A stretch of DNA of 64,000 nucleotides. It comes from Sequoia sempervirens. Its lineage: Eukaryota; Streptophyta; Pinopsida; Cupressales; Cupressaceae. Numbering within the stretch: the first letter of the stretch is position 1; every line of letters begins with the position of its first letter. Positions 43,824 through 55,379 of this stretch are shown here, piece by piece. A program made the translations under genes and the position numbers. Below the pieces are notes generated by a model, which did no database searches, was not told the origin of the DNA, and worked only from the letters and a program-made list of their open reading frames with translations. The stretch is from assembly GCA_007258455.2 (NCBI GenBank), contig VDFB02254957.1, positions 82,617-146,616 of the forward strand, read 5' to 3'.

Positions 43824-46063
43824 TGTAATGACCTAACCCATACATAAAATAAAAATTTCAGATTTTAACAGCAATAAGTAAAGACAATGCCATTTCAATA
43901 AAAAAATTCCTTTCAATTTGAAAACATGATACAACATAATTCAACTTTTAATCTATTTCTTTTCAAAGAAATCGACAAAGTAATAAAGCACAAGATACAT
44001 ACATAGCTCATAAGCTTTTCGAACAAATAGTAGTAAGAAGGTCTAGGAGTCTATCCTTTCAAAGCTTGGTACATTGGCCGCTTGTTGTGGAGGAGAAACA
44101 TCACTCAGGCGCTTTTCTGTCATCCACAGACTTATAATGCGGTCCCCCGCACATCCATTATTCAATAGATGGCCCTCCCTTCGAACGAAGAGATTGGTAG
44201 GGTATTCGTTAACGATTACCAACTGAGCATAGTGTTGTGTCCTACATAACTAGGTCCTGTGCATCCGGAAACTCTCAAACTAGTATGTAATACGGGATCA
44301 CGGTGAACTGATAGTGTAGTCTCAACTAACTCACATCTAAATGGAAGTTGTACATTTCACTACTTTGGCCAAAGCATTCTCATTCAATGAATGAAGGTCA
44401 TCCATCACATGCACTAGTCAGGGTCGATTTGACTTAAGGCTTCCTTACTCTACGCATAGGTTTGTCCTTCAGTGGGTATAATGTACCCTAGACATCCTAC
44501 AACACACTAACCTACTAGAAATGAAATAGCATAACAAGTAACCACAAAATCCCCTCCTATACTAGAAATCTTCATCCTAGGAGTTTCATAAGCTTATCTA
44601 ACTTAATCTAATAACTTAAGCTATGATCATTACTTAATTCGATGCTTTCATTTTTGTCCTAGTATTTAGCAACTACTTCAAGCATATTCCCCTTATATGG
44701 AGATCATACAAGTAATGCATTTCACACAAATATGCAACCTTAACCTTTATACAATTCACTTCCTAAGTACAAATAGGTATGCAATTCATATAATAACTCA
44801 TTTTCTCTATTACAAAGAAATGCAGTTAATGAAATGACTTCCTACCAATGCACAAACAGTAAACACAAAAGATTATAACATTTTAGAATTCAAGAATAGA
44901 GTTAGTAGAAGAATATCCCATGCTTGAATTTTAGCTTTCCTTCAAAAGATGAAGTCTCAGTCTGTCTCCACAGTACCTCAGTACCTCAACTTAATTAATC
45001 AATTGGAAAATTCTCCACAAGCCTCTACCTTTCACACTCAGGTTATACTCTCAAATTGAAAACCTCCTCACTCAGAAATATCTCACAGCTAAATAAAGCT
45101 CAGATAATTGATAATGGTGAACTTGGTAATTCCTCAATAGCAATTCTCATAAATGAATAAATGATTTCTCAGAAATATAAATGGCTCTCAGAAATACAAA
45201 TGGCTTTAAGCAAACAATGCTTACAAAATAATCTCCATAAATAGATGAAATTTGGATTCAATAAGCAAGAGAAGAAGAATGAACAAGGGCGGCTATTTAT
45301 AGAGCCCCTACCCATTGATTTCCACTTTAAATGGCATGAGAATTGACAGAACTTAGTTGTGAATATTTCAACTAAGAAATGTGGCAAATTTACAAGAGGT
45401 GAGTCGACCTCAATCATTGACAACATTCAAAGAACATTTCAACTTGCATATGATGAACACTGGTGAATCGACACCTACAGGCGTCACTCTGTTTTGGCGC
45501 GATTTCCAGAAATCTGTTTGATGATTCAACATTTAGGAATTAGTCAAGGTTGAATGAAATCCATATTGCCATTATTCATGGATTAGCCAACAACTTACAG
45601 GCTACATTGGAGCTTCAACGACTTGGTCATGGCGTAAAAACTCTAGTCGTGTTTTTTCTTCATTCACCTCTTTTATTTTATTTCCCAAGTTTCTAATGTT
45701 TTGAATGATAAATATTTCAAACGCACTTTAGAAGTTTGACACATTTAAAATGCCTTTTTCCCCACTTAACATTTTAATCATTCGATTTTCTTCCCATGGT
45801 TGGTGATTTTAAATCAGCTGGGTTTATAAACCCGATTTCCTTAGTTTTGTTTTCAATATAAACTCAAATGGAATATAATTTAATTCGATTTTTCCAATAG
45901 TGAGATTTAAAATATTAAACTTAACATATATTATATATTATTTATATATATAAATATATTAGAGTAATCATTAATACACACACACACACACACACACAGA
46001 TATATATATATTTATTTAATTACTCCATGCAATTTATATATATACATGTATATATTATTTTAC

Positions 46064-46100
<37 letters not shown>

Positions 46101-46958
46101 CATATATAAACATATATATATATGTCATTTTGTAACCATATCGTAATCTGATATGTACATATATATATATTCATATATATAAAAGTTGTCAGGCAATAAT
46201 AATATAATATTATTAATATCCACAAATATCATTGGTTGTGAGTATATATACATGTATATACGTCTGTATATATTCCTTTATGTGCACGTATATGTATGTA
46301 TACCATATTGATGCATTCGTATGAGCATATCCATTTGCCATCATACGTTTGTATCAATATGAATATACCTATGGATACATGCCTATACTATATACATGTA
46401 TATATACTCACCTCCTAACCAATAATGTTACCATTTTAATGATCGTAATAACATAAATAGATACATAGATAAACATCACTTATACATGCATACAAAAGTA
46501 GACAAGACTCCTAATGCCAACATACAAGCCTACAAATGACTTACCCATAACTCAAACAAACTGACTTAGCTTACTTAGTCTAAGGAACGTCTGTGTATGT
46601 TCAGATGGTTCTCTTTACCGTTTACCCGACCAAGCTCCTCTTCTGAGTGATATTTTTCCTCTGCTTGGAGGAATGGTTCGCCCACCTGCATTCAATGACA
46701 CACTAACGGGAGTCATATGTTCACATCATAACAGTATACATAAAACATCTCAAAAGTTAGAATAAACATTACTCCATAACTTTGCATGCACATTCATCAA
46801 GAATAACATCAATAGAACTAACATTTAAATGAGACAATCATTAAATGGAGACACATTCATATTGATAACAAGAAACAACATGTTTTATTCATCTCATTGA
46901 TTCAATCATTACAATCAATTTCCCCATGCAATAGTAGCTATACAATCGGGGTGTAACA
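43824..46958 (-). repeat. LTR of element G, copy 2 (3' LTR)
   Basis: On the minus strand it starts TGTTACACCCC at 46958, right after a purine tract, and ends GGGTTAGGTCATTACA at 43824. It is 3,135 bp long, directly abutting copy 1. The TATA box (CTATAAATAGC) sits near 45292-45303. It includes (AC)n at 45975-45997 and (TA)n at 46068-46096 inside a long AT-rich U3. Confidence 0.75.
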
Positions 46959-46971
46959 TACTCCCCCCCTT
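46959..46971 (-). other. Polypurine tract of element G
   Basis: Minus strand AAGGGGGGGAGTA lies directly before the LTR start TGTTACACC. Confidence 0.75.
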
Positions 46972-47032
46972 ATGATTCATCATCCTCGATGAACTAAGGT
47001 ATTATTCAAAGCATAAAATCTTAACACTACAT

Positions 47033-48115
47033 TTATTCTTCATTCTTGAAAGATTCAAGAATGTCTGGCAGGTGTAATTTGGGAATCAACTTGTCTATCA
47101 TCCATGGCAGTCTGTTTCCTCTGCTGAAACATGGCCTTTTGAGTAGGCAATGAGTTGCCATGTTGTTGGGAATCAGAAGTTTTGTTAGGGCATTCACTTG
47201 CATAGTGATTACCTTTACATATAAAGCATCCTGCTCTTGGCCCTCTTTTCTCCATGGTTTCCCCAATCTTATTAACACCTTCAATACTCTACTAGTGTCA
47301 TTATATCTTGAGTTGTCTCTTTTCCAATCTCTCTTGAATTCTTTTTCATTGAAGCGAGATCTTTCCCCCTTTTTCTTTGCCGCATCTTGCGCAAATTCTT
47401 CCTTCTTAGCGGCAATCTTGTCGAGGACTTCATTATCCTTCTTTTGTTCTTCTTTTTCATACTGGTTGGAATTTTCCTTAAGCTTCTATTCCTACTTTAT
47501 GGATTTTTCATACACAAGGTTCATTGTGGTTGGACCATGCATATCGACTTCACCTCCAATATTTTTGTTGAGTCCCAAGATGAATTTCCTAATTCGGAAA
47601 CGCTCATCCTTGTGGTAGATGGGAACATATCGAAGAAGTCGGGTGAACTTCTCCCAGTATTCATTGACCAACATGGTCCCTTGCCTCAATTCTTGAAAGT
47701 CAGAGAGTTTTTGGTCATAATGGAGTTGTGGCAACCATCTCTTGCGGAAAATTTCTACAAATTCTCCCCAAGACAGCTTCCAGGAACTTATGTCAAGTTC
47801 CAACTTTTTATTTATCCACCAATTAGAGGCTTCACCTGCTAATTGGTATGCTCCCTATGTTGCCGTAGTTACCTCATCGTAGTTCTTTATTTCAAAATAT
47901 TTCTCCATCTAGACGAGTCAGACTTCGGCTTCATTGCCTCCTGCACTGCCATCAACTATGTTTTCTTCCTCTATTGATGGTTGCTTCTTTCCTTTTACTC
48001 CTTTATTTCCTAGTTGAATCTTTGGTCTGTAGTGATCCATTCCTCTTTTCCCTTTCTTTCTATCAATGCTATCTGTGGATGTTTGTTGGTTTTTTTGAAT
48101 GCACAATTTCACCTG
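47033..48115 (-). pseudogene. Element G gag with CCHC zinc knuckle, broken
   Basis: On the minus strand there is an N-terminal basic region (48112-47918) and a capsid part in another frame (WGEFVEIFRKRWLPQL, FQELRQGTMLVNEYWEKFTRLL, 47770-47650). A lysine-rich linker and a canonical C-X2-C-X4-H-X4-C knuckle follow at about 47228-47180 (CFICKGNHYASEC). The capsid motifs F.....F, then YWEKFTRL are those of Gypsy retrotrans_gag domains. The purine tract and LTR follow about 70 bp downstream, so no pol is present: a gag-only or internally deleted element. Confidence 0.7.
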
Positions 48116-48191
48116 TGCAACCCAATACTATTTCACAAAATCATTATGATAACAATTTGGTCATATAGGCTTTGTACAGGTTTGATATGCT

Positions 48192-49130
48192 TCATATCAA
48201 GCTCTTTGATTTCCTTTTCAATCTCCTCCTTATGAATTTTGGATGGTGATAACAAATGGTAATAATGGGTTTGGTACCCTCCTCGAGCTCAATCGCATCT
48301 TCAAACCCTATATCCGGTGGCCTACTAGGAGGAATATCACCAAACACTAAACTATGCTTATCCAACAATGATCGTATATCAACATGATAGTGTCTATCAC
48401 CATTTGTGGAAGACTTGGTGGAAATAAAGCATTGGGCTGCCCAAGCAACCTCACCATGTCTAAAAATGGCCTCCATCTTCTTTGTTGAAGCTACTTTCGG
48501 TGCTCCATCAAACATGCCTCGAAGAACCACCTTCTTGTCGTTAACCTTGAATTTCAATTCAATTGTTTGAATGTTATGTGAATATTTTCCAAATGAATGT
48601 AGCCATTTAACTCCAAAGAAAACATTTGCTTCACCAATCCCAACTACATAAAAGTCATCAGTCACTTTGTGATTACCCAACATGAGATTCATTTGTGATA
48701 TTTTCTTGTGCAACTTATGGTGAAACCATGTACAACTATTATGTTGAATCCTTCAAAATTATCTACCTCCAAGCCTCTCTTAGCCACTAGACCTTCATCG
48801 ATGAAATTGTGGGTTGCCCCATTGTTAATTAAAACTGTAACTCGTTGTCCCTGTAAAACTCCTCTAACCTTGAATGAGTGATATCTAGGTGTACCTAATA
48901 AGGTGGCAATAGTTGCTCCACTTGAAGTTCCCCAACTTAGCTATTCCTCTATTTTAAGTCTTTCCTCATCTCAATCATTGCTTGAGTCCTCCCCTTTTTC
49001 TCCCTCACCATCTGAAATTACCTCAATATAATGCACTTTACCTCTACCTGAGCATCTATTTCTAGACTCCCAAGGCTCCTTACATGCAAAACATAGATTT
49101 CCCTTCGTAGCTCATTTTAGCCTCATGTGT
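48192..49130 (-). pseudogene. Element H zinc knuckle, protease and RT linker, broken
   Basis: On the minus strand: LCFACKEPWESRNRC (knuckle, with the usual histidine read as asparagine) near 49095, an acidic linker, then TIATLLGTPRYHSFKVRG and VTVLINNGATHNFIDEG. The catalytic D-(S/T)-G is therefore changed to N-N-G. The 48713-48192 frame gives the protease C-terminus (VVGIGEANVFFGVKWLHSFG) and the linker to RT (EVAWAAQCFISTKSS, HSLVFGDIPPSRPPD). It closely parallels element A at 17397. Confidence 0.8.
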
Positions 49131-49301
49131 CATGCTTGTTTTCTTAGGCCACTCCTTTTGAAAAGGTTTCTTATCTTTCCTTGGTGGGAAAGTCTTAGGC
49201 TGAAATTTACTTTTAGGTATAGAGAACATATCCCTTGCTCTTAATAGCATCCTATAATGTAGGAGGATTGAAAACCTTCACCCATCCTCAAAGAGGTTTT
49301 G

Positions 49302-50246
49302 TCAGTCCTTCAATGAAAATAACTGAGCTGTCTTTCTAAAAAAATTGTAATCATCACTGATAGTCCCTAAAACTTTGACACAATTGTCAATTGAGCCCCT
49401 TTTCTTCAATTGTGCCAACTCTCTAAAATGCAACTTTGGATCCTTTGTGTCAAATCTATCCATTAACCTCTGATTAGATTCAAAATAAGAATGAATGATA
49501 TCATGACCCAAAGTTACCATCTTGTGATAACACCACTCATGAGTCTCACTGTCCAAATGAAGAGTAGCATACTTAATTTCTTCATTTTCAATCATAGGAT
49601 TGAGCTGAGAGTATGTATCTAATTTTCACACCCATGCTCGAACAATACATTTACTTGAACCATCAAAAGTGGGGTTGGACAATTTTCCCACTTTACATTG
49701 TAACTCCTAGTTTTGTCCCCTTTCTCTTTTGGGTTTATTTCTCATTTTGACTTGGAAAAAGTCAACTAATGACATGGCAACCTGAAACTTATCTCCCAAA
49801 TATTGGTATTCATGCAAATAATCCACAAATCCTTTGCTTTCATTAGGCTTTCCCTCGTTACCAACCTGCTGTTCATTCAAGAATGTGGGCATTAAAGGTC
49901 TTGAAGATGCACCACTAGCTGCTCTAGTGTTCGGAGTATTGCTGTTTCGATTATTTCCAGTGTCACCGCCTTCGTTGTGATTACCATTATTGTTCTGCTC
50001 AGTCCTGTTTGTATTCATGTTTTGCATCATTTGTGTTAACAATTGAGTCATCTGTTGCTGCCCTCTAGCCAAATCATTGAAAATCTGCTGCATGTTGTTA
50101 TTTTCATGAGTATCCCTTCTCAGAGCCATGACTTCTTCAACCTGTCCCTCAACTAGAAAATTAATCAGAAGTCCTTCTGTATTACTTGGAGGATTCAGTG
50201 GTCTTCTTCTCAAATAATACCTATACACTCCTTCACCTGGCTGCAT
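49302..50246 (-). pseudogene. Element H gag, broken
   Basis: The minus-strand frame from 50246 has an EEVMALRRD helix, a glutamine/asparagine-rich linker (QQMTQLLTQMMQNMNTN) and then FVDYLHEYQYLGDKFQ, the same order as element A. After the stop at 49707 the capsid continues in 49595-49302 (EEIKYATLHLDSETHEW, DPKLHFRELAQLKK). The leader between PBS and this frame (50247-51264) has no coding signal. Confidence 0.75.
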
Positions 50247-51264
50247 TTGAAATTTCTGATTGTATAAAGGTGTTCAAACCCCCAGAAGTTGTCAGGAAAT
50301 GTGGCTTTCCTACCACTGTAATGAGCTGAGATTTTTTTAATCTTTGATGAATATTTGGAGAGATCACTGAGTTGACATTACAATACCCCATTGAAATTTT
50401 TTGTCCTTTTTGTGTAATGTATAACCAATTGCTCACATAATGTGTAGAAAAATATAAAATAACAACTAAAATTTGGAGGTAATCATAATATTGATTCAAC
50501 ATGAAAATTCAATTTTCTTTTCAATATCCAATATCATTGTAACAATAAAGTTAACTTTCAAAGTGAAATATTGTCTAGCCTCCAATTGAATAGGAAGAAA
50601 AAGATTTGTCAAAACCACCTTCACAACAACATCTAGCAATAAAGAGATAACTAGAACCAAATTGGAGTGATCAGGTTATCAAATACCCACAATAAGGTCA
50701 TGCAAATGCATCTGGATTGTCCACATCACCCTGGTGGCTGCCATAAATTCCTTAGTAGGGTCGCAGGATTGGGGGAAACACCTACATGTTGCTATAAATG
50801 ATAACTTTGTTCCTTGCAATGTCAATTGTGCCAGGAAGGAGGGTGACTAGCAACTTCAACTAGATTTTCGCCAAAATTTTAGACTCCCATGTCATCCAAA
50901 ATATGGCATTCCAGTCCTGAGTATCATGAATCTTGGAAGTGCTGGGAAATCCTTGCAAATGGAAAGGAGTATCCTCTAAAACTTGCTGCAGCTATATAAA
51001 ATATATCTACATATATTTTGGGATGGCATACATAAAGAAATGATCTCCTAAAATAGGCATGACTTACATGAAATTCCCATGACCACCTTTGCTAAGATTT
51101 ATTTTGTTCTTCTACCCTACTTGCTTGGGCGTGGGTTATTATTGGCAGCCCAAGCTATAATCTCCTCTGTGCAACAAATAGTAGAAACTTCAACACTCCT
51201 AGTTTGCACAACAATTTATCATGTCAAATCATCAACTAGAACTTAGTAAATGAAACTCTGTTTT

Positions 51265-51277
51265 CCATCTGATACCA
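51265..51277 (-). other. Primer-binding site of element H
   Basis: Minus strand TGGTATCAGATGG adjoins the LTR end; it is of the initiator methionine tRNA type. Confidence 0.75.
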
Positions 51278-51278
51278 C

Positions 51279-51835
51279 TGCTTGTCGGAAACCTTCAACA
51301 ATCTACAACTTGAAATGCTGAATATTTCCCCAAATTGAAAATCTTTAATTACAATTTGAAATCACCAAACCTTTCCACTCACTGGTGAACCCTGATTGAA
51401 TCCATTCAAACTGGCTAGGAAGAATTCCTCTCTGAAACTAGTCTACCCTTAGGGTTTTCATTCTAGTGTTTTAGCTGGAGCAAATTGCCCAAGCTTCACA
51501 TTAGAGAAAAGTAATTTACCCAAAAGATCTGAATTTTCCTTTTGCAATTCCATTTTATAATCTTCTGAACATTCAAGAAACTTTTTTCTTTATTTCTCAT
51601 AAAGTGACCCCTTTTAATTTTTTAATTCACTTTTGGGTTCCGGAAAAGTCATTTTATATTTAAATGTTCACTTTTAGTAAAAATAATTAATTAAACCAAA
51701 GTTGCATGTAAAATATTAATTTGAGACAACTTAATTTAATTGATTAAATATCCCCTTACTAGCATCTCGGTTAGCCTATGGGACTTAAATAGGCTAAGCT
51801 CCTCCAACTCTCACTCCTAAGAAGGGGACATTGCA
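51279..51835 (-). repeat. 5' LTR of element H
   Basis: The minus strand starts TGCAATGTCCCCTTCTTAGG and contains the AGCCTAT/ATAGGCT hairpin (51772-51797). It ends CCGACAAGCA next to the PBS. At 557 bp it is much shorter than the LTRs of A, B and D. ATGAC follows on the right (51836-51840); the partner duplication cannot be located because the 3' end is lost. Confidence 0.75.
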
Positions 51836-52216
51836 ATGACATAGGTGAAATGATGCTGGAAGTGTGATCTAGACACCCAAGGGCCTAAGACAAGTGTGAA
51901 AATACAGTATACTTATGTAGTTCATCCACAGCCCAACTCATCAAGCAGTTTCATACCATGCTTAATTTGTCTTTCACAAAAAAAGACAAGGAAAATTTTG
52001 TACCATGTCAAATCAATGCATAAAAGAAACAGTTGCCAACTCAAGCAGATCCAACGAAGCTCAAACACTTCGATTTCTTTTTCTAAGAAGGATAATACAG
52101 TTTTGGATTCTCTGTTTGGTCATTTGTTGAATTTGTGTGTATGTACACCATTTTGAGAGTCATGTAACTCTTCTTGGTTGATTTTTTGGTATTTGTAGCC
52201 TGTAAATGCAATGTTG

Positions 52217-52668
52217 GAGAGTGTGTTGAGGTAAGTTCAAAGCAAGGTCGGCTATGAGAACATAGTTTATGTGTTGCATATGTTCTTGGAGGCCTCAAGA
52301 AGGCAATTGTCTGGTAGATTACAAGTGAATCGTGGCAAGGGAAAGCATAATCTATACTTTAGGCCAAATTCGCTGTTTTTGAATTATATTATTCTGTGCT
52401 TCACTCCTCGTTTCTTTCCATTCATAAGAGTGTGTTGAAGTAAGCTCAAAGCAAGGTCAGCTATGAGAACATGGTCTATGTGTTGCATATGTTCTTGGAG
52501 GCCTCAAGAAGGCGAATTCTTGTATATTGCAAGAAAATAATGGCAAGGAAAGGCTTATATAATCTATATTTTTCTGGGAGTTTTTCTATGTTGGATTTCT
52601 CTAGGGTAATTTGAAAATTCCCTGTATTTGAATTATATTTTTTTGTGTTTCACTCATCGTTTCTCATA
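52217..52668. repeat. Two-copy tandem duplication, about 215-235 bp
   Basis: Copies at about 52217-52428 and 52429-52668 share a long core including GCTATGAGAACAT, CTTGGAGGCCTCAAGAAGGC and a common end TTGAATTATATT..TTCACTC(C/A)TCGTTTCT. Differences include small indels and a 35-bp extra piece in the second copy. Confidence 0.8.
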
Positions 52669-52814
52669 GAATATGCCATACTCAAGCAGCTCAATTGTAA
52701 CATGATTTGTTGTTTTCTTGGACTGCAAACATAATCAAGTTCTCCTATAAGATAAGACTTGTGTTTGTTATCAATACCTATAAGCATTAATTTTAATCAT
52801 CCCTATATTGTTGG

Positions 52815-53100
52815 ATAATTCATAAGTAAACTGCTCATAAGTTCTTGCTTTTGTAACTTTTCCTATTGTTAATATGATAATGGCGAAGTCATCCAAAGTT
52901 CTTCATTCATTGCATAATTCATAACTATGCACTCATAGCTTCTTGCCTTTGTGGTTTTGCCTATTTCTAATACGATAATATTATAAATCATGCCAATTTC
53001 TTCATTTACATTTGTCACAAATAATCGACTCAGAAGTTCCTGCTGTTGTGATTATGCCTATTTTTAATATTAACAATCATCCTAACATTTCATGGTTTTA
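52815..53100. repeat. Degenerate three-copy repeat, about 105 bp
   Basis: Units near 52815, 52914 and 53025 share ATAATTCATAA-like, GTTC(T)TGC(T/C)TTTGT and CCTATT.(T)TAATA motifs. They are strongly diverged. Confidence 0.5.
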
Positions 53101-53542
53101 TGTAGTCGCAAATATTTACATGTTAAGCTTCTCATGAAATTGGTAACCGTCTAATGTATTAAAAAATTGCTCATTGTTTTGGTTTCTTTGTTGGCCAGTT
53201 GGGGACTGAGCTGCCTGAATGTCTAATTCCTCTAGATTACGTTAGTCTGTCACATTGGCTTTCAAGTGCTCTGTACTTTATCCAATAGCTAGCCTTTTAA
53301 AGTGGGCGCTTAACTCAATAACTTTTGGCATTGAATTTGAACCCTTAATCTCAGTATCTCAAAATAAGAACAAAAGATGATCTAATAAGAACTCGATATT
53401 TGTTCATTATGTATTTGAATAGAAGCAAATTCTAAAATACATAAACTTCTACATTCTTTGATTCAAGCGGAATTGTTTTATATCTTACATTATAATCACT
53501 GTGTTTGAAGATTGACCTTTTTTATTGGTAATTGTTGTGCAG

Positions 53543-53661
53543 GGAAAGCGAGAGAATTTGGATCTCCCGAATCCTTGCTTAAACAATCTTCTTCAATTTT
53601 CAAATCTTTAGTCACAGAATATTGGAACCGTTCTAGAAGTTGTAATGCTGAGTCTATTTAG
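53543..53661 (+). CDS. ABCC-type ABC transporter, terminal exon
   Basis: It opens in phase 1 after the acceptor TTGTTGTGCAG. Joined to 9880 it reads VLVLDAG then KAREFGSPESLLKQSS and SIFKSLVTEYWNRSRS, ending NAESI-stop (TAG 53659-53661). This is the conserved ABCC tail, usually GK..EFDSP..LL....S.F..LV.EY..RS. No damage is seen. It is preceded by a good polypyrimidine tract. Because the fit in residue, phase and strand to the exon at 9641-9880 is exact, I treat both as one gene. A retained processed fragment is unlikely, since the similarity begins precisely at a splice acceptor. Confidence 0.9.
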
Positions 53662-54329
53662 ACTTTTATAGAGATAAACAGTCAGCTTCAAGAAATATCA
53701 ATTATGGAAATTTAAAAAAAGTATGACGATGGTGGATATTTCTTTGATGTCCTTAATTACATTTCTTTTCCGCAGAAAGTGTTTAGAAAATCTACTATAA
53801 TTTTGCAAGAGTTGCTCTTGGTCTTTTCAAATTTACAATTTAAAATGGTGTTTTCCTCCTTTGTCCAGTGACCATGTGGCATGCATCAACGTTTGAATTT
53901 TCTTGGCGCAATTAGCATAGCCTGTAGGATATTATATGCTTTTGTTTGTGCATGTGGACATCAATATATCTCTACTTTTCCTTTCTTGATTACTTGCAGC
54001 ACACATCATTCTCCTGCTGTAATTCATTAAACAGTTTGCGGAAAAAAACCTTGCAAAATATATTAAGAAGACTTTTAGGCACATTGAAGGCTGAAAGCCT
54101 GTTAGAATTTCCTCAGAAATCAATGATAGAATTCAGTATGATCTTTTTTATGGACACTCTGATGCAAGGTGAACATTTGTTTTATGTGTTGAGAATATCT
54201 ATTCTTATTTGGTCAAATCAATTATTGGGCATGTTGGATAATGAATTCTTAAAAAGAACAAAAAATATTTTAAACTACTCTTAGTGTTCACAGCATTTTA
54301 TAATCCATTGCTTTCTAGAATGGAAATTC
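53662..54329 (+). other. Probable 3' UTR and downstream flank of the ABCC gene
   Basis: AT-rich, no defendable poly(A) signal. Intron-like borders (TTTCCGCAG near 53775; TACTTGCAG near 53999 and AAG/GTGAAC near 54170) hint at a spliced 3' UTR or an unrelated exon. Translated segments there show no known domain. Confidence 0.3.
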
Positions 54330-54829
54330 TAGTCTAATTCTTGTTAATCTTTTTGTGCCATTGATCCACGTGCAGTTTTGTGCAACTCGTGCTCCGATGA
54401 ATTGGCTCAACATAAGCTTGTCTCATGCTACAACATTCTCTTGCATGCACAACACAATGCGAAGATGCTTCATGCATGGATGAGACACTTTGGTAGAATG
54501 TCTTTGTGCATATATATGTAAGCATTAATTCCAACAACTTAGCATAACTCATGCAAGTTAGCCACACACACTCTTTAGTCATGTGCAACTTAGGAGTTTG
54601 CATTTTTAACTTTTACAACCTTGCTAGCATTTGTATCATTTCTCCACATTATGACTCTGCAAATGGGAAACATGTGCATCTACACCAATATGATTAGTTT
54701 GGCTCCATATGCATCAAACCTCTGGCCACACTCACTCCACATAATCATGCCAATTAACTAGTACCACATGGATTTGAAATTTGGCGTAACCTTGGTCACA
54801 TGAGAAGTGCACCATACACATATGACGCT
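54330..54829. other. Unclassified sequence between ABCC 3' end and Copia LTR
   Basis: No gene is recognised. A minus-strand ORF (54603-54334) is cysteine/histidine-rich but repetitive (GCATG/CATGCA-rich DNA). Confidence 0.35.
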
Positions 54830-55211
54830 TGTTAGCATATTGTGGAATGCTTAGTTGACAACTTATTGTTGGAGCAGCAAATAATGAATGTAATGTTCAA
54901 ACTACTATAAAATGAATCAAGCACAATGCATAAGCCAATTAACTATCATAGAATGTGTAGAATACAATGATCATTCCTTGTTTATATAGGACAAGGAGGA
55001 GGTAGGAAGGTGAAACATAAAGGTTGACTAGCCCTCCAAGTGATGTGACACTTGTAGAACACTTGGGAGAAGTGTGAAGGCATGTGTCAAGTGTCTATGA
55101 GGTGAGACAACTAAACCACTAAGTGAATTTAAGCTAGTGTGAATAGGACTACTAGGTGTAGGAACTAGATAAATGATAACTAGTTGCATAAAAACAATTT
55201 TCACTCTAACA
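54830..55211 (-). repeat. 3' LTR of the Copia element, 382 bp
   Basis: The minus strand begins TGTTAGAGTG after the purine tract AAAGGGGGG and ends GCTAACA at 54830. A TATA box (CTATATAAAC) lies at about 54987-54998. Confidence 0.75.
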
Positions 55212-55379
55212 CCCCCCTTTAAGTGATACTTAGGGAGTAAGTCACTAAAATATGAGTCCCAACAACAAGGCTTGATGAGGTACTCATGTACAAGTCTCTC
55301 ACAAATAGAGTTAAGGAGAAAAACTAGTGGGAAAAAACTCTTCTCCAAAAAAGAGAACTATATACAAAGGAAGGATTCA

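Larger units (their letters stand above)
48165..51835 (-). mobile_element. LTR retrotransposon H (minus), 5' half
   Basis: On the minus strand in order: a 557-bp LTR (51835-51279), a PBS (51277-51265), a 1-kb leader, gag (50246-49302), zinc knuckle (near 49110), protease (48960-48600) and the start of RT to about 48168 (KEEIEKEIKELDMKHIKPV). There it meets the gag of element G and no more pol is found. It is the same chromovirus-like group as A, with matching gag, knuckle and linker motifs. Confidence 0.8.
9881..53542 (+). other. Giant intron of the ABCC gene (43,662 bp)
   Basis: The donor GTAAGT follows VLVLDA-G at 9881. The acceptor TTGTTGTGCAG ends at 53542 and opens on G-KAREFGSPESLL, the conserved continuation after the glycine in ABCC proteins. 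Joining the two restores the frame exactly (one base plus two). No other copy of the terminal exon is visible between them. Nearly all the identifiable content is transposable elements, listed separately. That the two exons belong to one transcript is an inference from sequence, phase, order and strand. Confidence 0.85.
51836..53542. other. Distal end of the giant intron, with local tandem duplications
   Basis: There is no transposon gene. Two duplications are listed separately. 53100-53542 is AT-rich and ends with a T-rich tract and the acceptor TTGTTGTGCAG. Short ORFs here have no motif. Confidence 0.6.

Noticed and set aside
53946..54284. 112-residue ORF after the ABCC stop as an additional coding exon
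   Set aside because: No recognisable domain, and the ABCC protein already ends in the conserved tail; at most a spliced UTR.
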